Source: Gammaproteobacteria bacterium
GTDB taxonomy: Bacteria > Pseudomonadota > Gammaproteobacteria > JABHGC01
Length of the DNA: 64,000 bases
NCBI GenBank assembly: GCA_027077805.1
Contig: JALWTS010000034.1
Coordinates: 62,001 to 126,000, forward strand
Direction: 5' to 3'
In this document: piece by piece, positions 49,701-61,700 of the stretch
How positions within the stretch are numbered: the first letter of the stretch is position 1
How the letters are laid out: every line of letters starts with the position of its first letter
Notes under the pieces: generated by a model
Seen by the model: only the letters and a program-made list of their open reading frames with translations
The model's database searches: none
Told to the model about the DNA's origin: nothing
Program-made: the position numbers and the translations under genes

Positions 49701-52700
49701 TATCGAAAAATTGATTTAATCGTTGGTTTATTAGGTATTTTGCAGGCAGGTGCCGCGTATTTGCCTTTAGACCCCGCTTATCCTTTGGAACGAGTCCAGA
49801 CGATTGTGGAAGATGCCAAAGTTGTCGCCATTGTTACTCTTGCGAATTTAAGCACCGTGTTTGCGGAATTAACCCTACCTATAATTTGTTTAGACAGCGA
49901 TCAAGCAAAAATTCAAACAGCAGCGAAACCTAATGTTCAAAGTCAAATTCATGATTTAGCTTATGTGATTTATACCTCGGGTTCTACAGGTAAACCTAAA
50001 GGCGTGCCGATTACTCATGCTCAAGTGCAACGTTTGTTTTTAGCAACTAAGGCTTGGTTTCATTTTAATGCCGAGGATTGTTGGTGTTTATTTCATTCCT
50101 ATGCCTTTGATTTTTCTGTTTGGGAAATATGGGGGGCATTGTTACATGGGGGATGTTTGGTGATTGTGCCTTATTTAACCGCACGTTCACCTGAGGATTT
50201 TTATCAATTACTATTTGCTGAAAACATTACTGTATTAAATCAAACGCCTTCGGCTTTTTATGCCTTGTTGGCAAGTTTAGAGCAAAGGGATATCACCCGC
50301 CTCACACGACTACGCTGGATTATTTTTGGTGGCGAGGCTTTGGATTTGACTCGTTTGAAAAAATGGTATCAACGATATCCACAGGCAAGCACGCAATTGG
50401 TGAATATGTATGGTATTACTGAAACGACTGTGCATGTGAGTTATCGTTTGATTAATCCGACTGAATTAGATCAAACGTCAGGTAGTGTCATTGGCCAAAT
50501 TATTCCTGATTTAAAATTAATGTTATTGGATCGACATTATCGTCCTGTCCCGATTGGTGTCATTGGTGAAATTGCGATTACAGGGGCAGGCGTGTGTCAA
50601 GGTTATTTAAACCATCCCGAATTAACACAGCAACAATTTATTCTGCATCAAGGGCAACGCTATTATTGTTCTCGGGATTTGGCTCGTTATCGTGACGATG
50701 GGGAATTAGAATATTTAGGACGTTTGGATGAACAAGTGAAAGTGCGTGGCTTTCGAATTGAATTAGGTGAAATTGAAGCCGTCATTGGACAATATGCCGA
50801 TGTTTCTGAATATGCCGTCATTGTACAACAAGGCTTGATTATCGCTTATGTGGTGGCTAAAAATGATAAGTTTGAATTAAGGCAATTAAGAGCCTTTTTG
50901 CAACAGTCTTTACCCGATTATATGTTGCCTTCACGTTGGAGGCAGTTAGACCGTTTCCCTTTAACCCAGAATGGGAAATTAAACAAAGTCGCGTTACCCA
51001 TTCCTGAAGAAATCAGTGATCAACCCTATGTTGCACCCGAGACGGACTTTGAAAAAGATTTGGCTCAAATCTGGCAAAGCTTATTAAAAGTCGAACGAGT
51101 GGGTAAAAAAGATCACTTTTTTAATCTGGGGGGGCATTCTTTATTAGCGACTCAGTTGATTTCCCGAATAAGAGATTATTTTCATATTGAATTGCCATTA
51201 AAAACCTTGTTTTTAAAGCCAGTATTAGAGCAATTTGCCCAAACTATTGAGCAACAATCCCAACAATCTGAGAATTATTTTGCCATTGTGGATAAATCTC
51301 AGCCCTTGTTATTATCCTTTTCCCAAGAACGTTTATGGTTTTTACAACAATTTACTCCGAATAGTGTCAGCTATAATATTCCATTATTCGCTAATATTGC
51401 TGGAAAGTTAAACTATGTCGCTTTAGAATTTGCATTGGATCAAATTATACAACGCCATGATAGTTTAAGAACTCGTTTTATTCCTGTGGATGAGGGGGTC
51501 AGGCAAGTGATTATCCCTGTCGAAGAATCAAGTTTTAAATTAAAGATTGTCAGTTTAGATGATAATCAAACAGTTGAACAATGGGTTAAAGCAGAATTAG
51601 ACCAAGCGTTTTTATTATCAGCATCAGTTTTTCGAGTAAAATTATTAAAATTAGCCCCGAATCAGCATTTATTCGCCATTAATATGCATCATATTATTTC
51701 TGATGCGAGGTCATTAAGCATATTATTAACGGAACTGCATTATTATTACCAACATTATCATCAAAATAATTCCGTACAAATTGCCTTACCTCGTTTAAAG
51801 GTACAATATGCCGATTATGCGATTTGGCAACGCCAATGGGATTTTCAGCAAAGTTTACATTATTGGCAACAACAATTACAAGATTTAACGGTATTACAAT
51901 TACCAACCGATTATCCGAGACCCAAAGTACAAAGCGAACAAGGTCAACATTGCTCAACCTTGATTCCAGCCCAATTAAGGCAGGCACTAGTCCATTTTGC
52001 ATCACAGCAACAATTAACCCTGTTTATGCTGACACTGGCAGGTTTTGCAGGCTTGTTGGCACATTATTCTCGGCAACAAGATATTGCCATTGGTACGCCT
52101 ATTAGTGGTCGTAATCGTTCGGAATTGGAGCCATTGATTGGCTTTTTTGTCAATACCTTAGTTTTAAGATTACAGCCTAATCAACACGATAGCGTGTTGA
52201 CTTGGTTACAACGGGTCAAACAAACCGCATTAGATGCCTATGCGCATCAAGATTTACCCTTTGATAAATTGGTAGAAGTATTACAGCCTGAACGGCAAAC
52301 CAGTCATAGTCCATTATTTCAAGTCATGTTTTCTTGGCAAGATGTCAGCGATTTTGATTGGCAATTCCCCGATTTAGTGATTGAGCCAAGGGAAGTTGAA
52401 ACCGCCGTGGCTAAGTTTGATCTGTCTTGTACCTTAGTGGATTTAGGGGAACATATTCAAATCAATATGGAATATGCCAGTGATTTATTTGAGTTAAGTA
52501 CGATTCAACGCATGGGACAACATTTTATTTTGTTATTAGAACAAATGCTTGCCCAGCCACAACAAAATATTTGGCAGTATTGTTTAATGACGAAAGCAGA
52601 GCAACAACAATGGCAACAGTGGAATCAAACCGACGTTGCTTATGATTTTGAGCAAAGTTTGGGGCAACGTTTTTATCAAGTGGTTAGCCAATACCCCGAT

Positions 52701-55700
52701 GCGATTGCGGTAGAATTTGCCAGCGAACAATTAAGTTATCAACAATTGGATCAGCAAAGCAATCAACTGGCGCATTATTTATCAAGTTTAGGACTGCAAC
52801 CACAACAAGTGGTTGCGGTAGCATTGCCACGTTGTTTAGAATTAGCGGTGGTCGTCATAGCGATTTTAAAACTGAATGCCATTTATTTGCCTTTGGATTA
52901 TCAAGTGCCGATTGAACGCTTGCAACGTCTAGTACAGCAAGCCCAAGCCAAAGTATTGCTCACTGAGCATTCTGATGACGAATTTCATGCCATTAGCATT
53001 CATCCTAAGGATAAAACATGGTTAACGTATCCTTATCATCCCTTAGCGATTACGCCATTATTACAAGATATTTGTTATTTGATTTACACCTCAGGTTCGA
53101 CAGGCGAACCGAAAGCGGTGATGATTCCACAACAGGCCATTTTAAATCATATGTTGTGGTTTAATCAAAGGTTTGCCTTAAATCATCATGATAGAGTATT
53201 ACATAAAACCCCCATTGGTTTTGATGCCTCGATTTGGGAATTATTATCGCCTTTATTAGTCGGTGGCTGCTTAGTGATTGCACCGCCTAATGCCCATCAA
53301 GACCCAGATATTTTGATTAATATTTTACAACAATATGGTATTACTGTCTTACAAGTCGTACCAACCCTATTACAAATGTTACAATTGCGTGAAGGTTTTG
53401 CCCAACTTAAGTGTTTACGTTACTTATTTTGTGGGGGGGAAGCCTTAACGGCTCATTTAGTACAACAAGTTTATCAGCAGTTACCATTATTACAGTTAGT
53501 CAATCTTTATGGCCCAACGGAAGTCACTATTGATAGTAGTTATTATATTTGCCCTAATCCCCCCCCTAAAGTCATTCCTATTGGGCAACCCATTGCGAAT
53601 ATGAAAGCCCATATTTGGGATGAACGACAACAGGCCTTGCCTTTAGGTGTGATTGGTGAGTTATATTTTTCAGGAATGGGGTTGGCTTTAGGCTATTATC
53701 AACGTGCGGATTTAAGCCAAGCAAACTTTATTCATAAAGAGAATCAAATTTACTATCGTACGGGAGATTTCGCCCGTTATATTGGTGAGGGACAATTGCA
53801 ATATCTGGGACGACGAGACCAACAAATTAAGTGGCGTGGGTATCGGATTGAACTTGAGGAAATTAGCAATGTATTATTGCAAGCCGATGCGGTTGAACAA
53901 GCCGTGGTATTATTACGGCAACCACAGTTAATTGCCTTTGTCGTATTCACTAAAAAACAAACCGATACTGATACTGTTGACAAGCAAATTGATCGGTTAC
54001 AGTCATGCTTGGCCAAACAATTGCCTGATTATATGTTGCCAAGTGCTTGGAAAGTATTAGAACAAATGCCAATGTTCGCCAATGGCAAAATTGATTATAA
54101 AACCTTAAGACAATGCCCGCTTGAATCTGTAGTGGATGAGGGAGCGGTTTTGACGGACCAATGGCAACAATTAGTGGCCAATGTTTGGCAACGCTTATTA
54201 AAAGTGCCTGTTACAAATGCCCACGCTCATTTTTTTGATTTGGGTGGGCATTCACTGACCGCTGTGCAAGCGATTAATCAATTACAACAACAATTACAAT
54301 TAAGCTTGCCTGTCCGCTTATTATTTGAATATCCACGTTTAGATCAACTCGCTCAACAGTTGGCCGAATTAAGTCAACAACAGGCGTTTCTACCGATTTT
54401 AAAAGCCGATTATTCACAGCCATTGCCTTTAGGCTTGGCTCAAGAACGTTTATGGTTAATTGAAAAAATCAAACCGACGACAGCTTATTTAATGCCTGCC
54501 TTATTAGAAATCGCGGGTAAATTAAATCCCAATAAAATCAAACAAAGTTTAGAACAACTTAGTCAAGTGCATCAAATTTTACGAACGTATTTTGTGGAAC
54601 AGCAACAACAAGTTTGGCAAAAAATTGATGATAAGCCGAATTTTGCTTGGCACTATTTGGATTATTCGGCACAATCAGAACCCCAACAAAGTGTGCAACA
54701 ACTGCTTAGTCAAGAATTACAACAAGCCTTTGATTTATCTCAGCCACCTTTATGGAAAGTGTGGTTAATCCAACGGAATGCGGAACAAACACAATGGCAA
54801 TTATTCCTGATTTTCCATCATAGTATTATGGATGGCTGGTCAATTCCATTGCTGTTAAATCAATGGCAACAGCTTTATCAAGGCATTGAATTACCCACGC
54901 CTGCCTTACAATATGCGGATTATGCGGTATGGCAACGCCAAACATATGCTCAAATTTTAGAACAAGATTTACCTTATTGGCAACAACAACTACAAGATTT
55001 AACCCCTACTCAGTTATTCACTGATTATTCTCGTAGTACCGAGATTAGCTATCAAGGCGATGCGATTACGGTACAATGGTCATTTCAGTTGTATCAAAAT
55101 TTAAAACAACTGGCAAAACGTATGGATACCACCGTTTATACCGTGGTACTGACCAGCTTTTATACCTTGTTATATCGTTATTTAAATCAAAGGGATTTGG
55201 TCATAGGCACGCCTGTTTCTGGACGTTCTCATCCGCAAATTGAAGATTTACTCGGTTTTTTTGTCAATATGCTGGTATTGCGAGTGCAATGGCAACAGGA
55301 TTTATCATTTTTAGATTTGTTGGTCAAAGTCAAGCAAATGTTATTATCCGCTTATGAACATCAAGCCATTGCTTTTGAAACCTTGGTGGATCAACTTTTA
55401 GATCATCGTGATTTAAGCCAGCATCCTTTATTTCAAATCGTATTATCATGGCAAACCTCGACTCAGCCATTCTCATGGCCAGATTTAACGATTCGTCATA
55501 TCCCCATTCCCACGAATACGGCAAAATTTGATATGTTAGTCGCTATCGTAGAACAGCCAACGCAAGGTTTAAATCTTAGCATTGAATATCGTAAAGACTT
55601 ATATAGGCTTGAGACCATACAAAATTTTATTGAGCATTGGCAGTATTTATTAAAGCAAATTATCGCACAACCACAACAATGGTTAAGTGATTACCCAATG

Positions 55701-58700
55701 GTATTCCCTGCGGAACAGCAGTTATTATCTGATTGGAGTGGTGTGAATGTGAATCGTGATTATCCTCAAAAAACAGTGGCAGCATTATTTAGTGAGCAAG
55801 TACAACAGCGACCGAATGCCACGGCCATTATTTGGGAGCAGACACCGTTAAGTTATCAACAATTAGACCAAGCGAGTAATGCTTTAGCCCATTATTTGCA
55901 ATCGATTGGTATTGGCTTGGAAACGCCTGTGGCAATTTATTTACCACGCTCTGATGCCTTAATTATTGCAATATTAGCGGTGGTCAAAGCAGGGGCTTAT
56001 TATATTCCATTGGATATTAGTTATCCTAGTGAACGGCTACGGTGGATGTTGCAAGATAGTGATAGTCAGTTATTGATTAGCCAAAGCCATTATTATCAAC
56101 AATTCGCACTTGAGAACACGCAACTGACCTTACTTTGGGAGGATTGGCAAGGTATTCATACACAATATCCAAACACGAAGGTTGATTCACATAGCCAATT
56201 ACATCATTTGATTTATATGATGTACACCTCTGGTTCGACAGGTTTGCCTAAAGGGGTGGCCATTGAACAAAAAGGGGTGGTACGTTTAGTCAAACAAAGC
56301 CATTATGTCAACTTAGACCCTAAACAAAAAATATTACAATATGCCCCTGTGGCTTTTGATGCAGCGACCTTTGAAATTTGGGGTGCTTTATTGAACGGGG
56401 CTTGTTTGGTCATCGCACCCGCAGGCCAGTTAGGTCTGAATCAACTGGCTCAATTTATTCAACAAAGCCATATCACAACCTTATGGCTAACCGCACCCTT
56501 GTTTCATTTAATGATTGATCAAGCCATAACCGCCTTTGCGAATGTGGAACAAGTGTTAGCAGGTGGGGATGTGTTATCTGCCACACATATTCAACGTTTA
56601 CAGCAACACTATCCTGATTGTCAGATTATCAATGGTTATGGACCCACCGAAAACACAACCTTTACTTGTTGTTATCGTTTGCCTAAACATTGGCAAGGCA
56701 ATGATGTGCCGATTGGTTATCCCATTCGTCATACCAAAGTAGTTGTTTTAGACGATAACTTGCAATTCGTCCCCATTGGCGTGGTCGGCGATTTATATAT
56801 TGGTGGCGATGGTTTAGCCAGAGGGTATTGGAAGCGTCCTAAGTTAAATGCCGATGCTTTTATTGAATATCAAGGGCAACGCTTTTATCGTAGCGGTGAT
56901 AAAGTTCGTTATTTACCTGGGGGCTGTTTGCAATTTTTAGGTCGAGCCGATCAACAAGTGAAAATTCGAGGTTTTCGCATAGAATTAGGCGAAATCGAAC
57001 AAAAACTGCAACAATACCCTGACATACAACAAGCCGTTGTTGTCGTACAAACCTTAGCCCAACAAAAACAATTAGTGGCGTATTTTACGAGTCAAGCGAA
57101 AGTCGTATTAGATGCTTTGCGTTCATTTCTACAACAGCAATTACCCAGTTATATGTTGCCTAGTTTTTATATTGCCTTAGAGCAATTGCCATTCACTGCC
57201 AATGGTAAAATCGATACGAAAGCCTTGCCTTTGCCTGAGAGTGTGGGAACGGATAGTCATTTACAAGTTCCTAGAACCGAATTAGAACAACAATTATTAC
57301 AACTATGGCAACAACTTTTAGGTATTCACCCTTTAGGGATGGATGCTAACTTTTTTGAATTAGGGGGGCATTCATTGCTTGCCGTACAATTACTGAGTCG
57401 GATTCGTCAACAGTGGTCAGTCGATATTCGTTTGGAATGGTTTTTTTCACATCCGCAAATTATGCCCTTAGCCAGTTTGTTGCAACAACAACTTGCGCAA
57501 CAATCACCACAATCCGCATCTGAATTGACTTTAACGAAAGTGAATTTAAAGCATTATCCCTTGTCTTTTTCCCAATCACGCTTATGGTTTTTACATCAAT
57601 TTGAAACCCAAGCCGCAACTTATAATATGCCTGCTGCGGTAAAATTAGAGGGCAAGTTAGATATTGATGCCTTGCAGTTAGCTTTGCTTCAATTATATCA
57701 ACGTCAACACAGTTTAAGGACTTGTTTTTGTTTGCAGGAACCATCACAACAGCCCGTTCAAATCGTACAAGCCGTCCCAAAGGTCGTATTAACTCGGCAT
57801 CGCTTTAAAAACCAAACGCAAGCCTTGGATTGGATTCAAGAACAAGCATTGCAAGCCTTTGATTTAAGTCGATCTCCCTTGTTTTATACCTCACTCTTAG
57901 ACTTGGATCAAGACGGCGAAAATACTAAGATTTTATTTCTCAATATGCATCATATTATTTCCGATGGTTGGTCAATGGGAATTTTGGTGAGGGAATTATC
58001 CAGTTTATATTTATCCATCTGCCAACAAAAAGTGTCAAACCTAGCGGAATTAGAACTGCAATATACGGATTATGCGTATTGGCAAGGTCAATGGTTTCAA
58101 CAAGGACGGTTGCAGGCAGAATTAGATTATTGGTTGCAACGATTACATGATTTACCTATGTTACGTTTGCCGACAGATTATCCACGTCCGAATGAACAAA
58201 CGTATTATGGTCAAAGTTTCACGATGGCATTAACGGCAGAACTGACACAAAAATTACGTCAATTTGCCAAACAACAACAAATGACCTTGTTTAATCTATT
58301 ATTAGCAGGTTTTTATATTGTATTATCTCGTTATAGTGGTCAACAAGACCTTATGGTCGGCACGCCTGTGGCGGGTCGTCAATCACCGAAAATTGAAAAT
58401 ATTATTGGGTTTTTTGTCAATACCTTAGTGCTACGTTGGCAATTAGATGAAACCCAACGTTTACAGGATTATTTACGGCAATTAAAACAACAACTATGGC
58501 AAGATTTTTCTTATCAAGCCTTGCCATTTGAGAAATTAGTGGAGCTTATCGCACCTGAACGTGATTTAAGTCATAGTCCGTTATTTCAAATTTTATTTGC
58601 CTTACAAAATCAACCAATGGCAAGCATAGAATTACCCGAACTACGGTTTTCACCCTTGCATTTACCCAGTCAAACGGCAAAATTTGATTTATTTATGGAA

Positions 58701-61700
58701 TGGGGGGAAAGCACCGATCAGTTAATTGGGCGTATTGAGTATAATCGTGATTTATTTCAATCGGATACGATCCGACAATTATTTCATCATTATCAACAAT
58801 TATTGGAGGCAATCACACAACAAGCCTTATCCAAACCACTATTAGACTTATCGTTATTACATCCAGAGGAATGGCGTCAATTAGTCTATCATTGGAATCA
58901 GCGTTATTCCTTACCCGAACATCCCTTACCCACCTCAGTGCTTGCACTGGTCTTAGCACAAGCAAAAGCCACACCTAAGCGAGTTGCCATTTGTTATCAA
59001 CAGCAACAGCTGAGTTATGCCGAATTAATCAGTCAAGCCCAGTTATTAAGCCAACAACTGCAAGCTCAAGGCTTAACCGCTAAGCAAATTGTCGCAGTGT
59101 TATTACCAAGAGGTTTGGCATTAATCGTGGCAATCTTAGCGATTTTACTCAGTGATTGTGCGTATTTGCCTTTAGATATGTCATATCCTTTACCACGGTT
59201 ACAATGGATGTTAAGCCATGCGAAGGCTTGTTTGCTGATGACGAAAACCGTGCCTGCTGATTTAACGGTGGATATTCCCATTTGGCAATTAGAGCAAGAA
59301 CCAGCCGATAATAATCTCGGTTTAAGCATTCCAGCAACCGCGTCGCATCCGTGGCAAAATTTAGCGTATATTATTTATACCTCGGGTTCGACGGGTTTAC
59401 CTAAAGCCGTGGCAATGCCACATACGGCTTTAGTGAATTTATTAATCTGGCAAACACAAGAACAAGCCCAAGCCTTAACTACTTTACAATTTGCCCCGAT
59501 TAGTTTCGATGTGTCGTTTCAAGAAATATTTACGACTTTAAGTGTTGGGGGGCGTTTAGTCATGATGGACGAATCGCAACGTCAAGAGCCTGAACAATTA
59601 TTGTCGTTACTACAACAAGCAGAAATTCAGCGTTTATTTTTGCCTTATGTGGGCTTGCAACAGTTGGCAAGCACGGCATTGCAATTATCGGTTTATCCCA
59701 AGACTTTATTGCAAGTGATAACGGCTGGCGAACAACTGGTGATAACGCCCGAGATTTTGGCTTTCTTTAAAGCCTTGCCTCAAGCACGATTACATAATCA
59801 ATATGGTCCGTCAGAAACGCATGTGGTAACGGCCTATCCTTTGCCTGCGGAACCGGAATTATGGCAAGGTTTACCCAGTATTGGTTGGCCGATTGCACAA
59901 GTTCAAATTTATATTTTGGATGATTATCAACGACCTGTTCCTATTGGTGTCGAAGGTCAATTATATGTGGGAGGACAATTAGCCAAAGGCTATTTATATC
60001 AAGAAGACTTAACGGCGGAACGTTTTGTAATGAATCCATTTATGGAGAGGGACAGAATGTATGCCACAGGTGATAGGGCCAAATATTTAAGTAATGGTGA
60101 AATTGTCTTTTTAGGACGACGTGATAAGCAAGTGAAAATCAGAGGGTATCGGATTGAGTTAGGGGAGATTGAAGCCGTGCTAAATCAACTGCCCGAGATT
60201 GAACAAGTGGTTGTCGATGTGAAGCAACAACAGCTATTTGCAGCGATCATTCTCAATAATAATGCGGTACAATGTCAATCACAACAATGGCAACAATATT
60301 TAGCCAAACAATTGCCTGAGTATATGATTCCTAATCAATGGTTAATTTTAGACACATTACCGCTCACACCCAGTGGCAAAATAGATAGATTGGCCTTGGT
60401 CAAATTCGCACAAACTCATCAAACCCCTATTGATCAACGTCAATTACCGAGAGACCCTGTGGAAGCGAGTTTGTTAGGCTTGTGGCAACAGTTACTACAG
60501 CGTCAAGACTTTGGCGTTCATGATAATTTTTTCCAACTCGGCGGGCATTCCTTATTAGCAACGCAGTTAATGGCGAAAATTCGACAACAATCCAATATTG
60601 AACTGCCATTAAAAACCTTATTTGCTTATCCAACGATTGCGGAATTAGCACCGCATTTCAGTGAGCTTGGACAAGGGAAACGTCCCCCATTAGTCAAGGC
60701 TGAACCACAACAATGGTTGCCTGCCTCTTATCCACAAGAACGCTTATGGTTTTTAGCACAACTCGCACCAAATACCACCGCTTACCACTTACCTGCGGCA
60801 TTAGAACTCAAAGGTAAGTTAGATATTGATTTACTCATTGATGCGATTAAAGCATTAATTCAACGACAACAAAGCCTAGCCAGCCATTTTGTCGTGGATA
60901 ATACTATGGCAACCAGCGTTGGTTTAGCCTTTTTTGCCAGTGAGGATTGGCAACTGAAACAATATCCTAGCCAATCCAAAGAACAAGCATGGCAACAATT
61001 ATTGATGGATATGACGCAAACCTTTGATTTAAGCCATGATTGGCTATTTCGGGCCAGTTTATACCCGATTACGACGGAATCTGAAACTGATCAGCCACAC
61101 AATCAACATCATTGGTTTTTGTTATTTAATCTTCATCACATTATTGCCGATGGTTGGTCGATTGGGATTTTTATTCAAGAATTAGTCGAACTTTATCAAG
61201 CCTTAAGTCAGCAACGATCCCCTAAATTACTGGCATTACCCATTCAATATTCCGATTATAGTATTTGGCAACGTCAGTGGTTGCAAGGGGAGGTATTAGA
61301 GCAACAGTTGGCGTATTGGCAACAACAACTGCAAGATGCGCCTATTTTGGATTTAATGACCGATTATCCTCGACCTGCGGTACAAACATATCAAGGGGAT
61401 GCGGTTTATTTTACCCTTGATTCAGCATTAAGCCAGCGTTTAAATGAATTCGCTCAAGTACAAGGGGTGAGTTTATTTATGCTACTGTTAGCGGGTTTTT
61501 ATGCCTTGCTATATCGTTATACTCGTCAAACGGATATTGTGGTTGGGTCTCCGATTGCAGGGCGTGAACATATTGAAGTGGAAAACTTAATTGGATTTTT
61601 TGTGAATACCCAAGCCTTAAGAGTACAGTTTGAACCTGAGCAAACGTTTATTCATTTACTGGATCAAGTGAAACACGTTGCTTTAGGTGCTTACGCCCAT

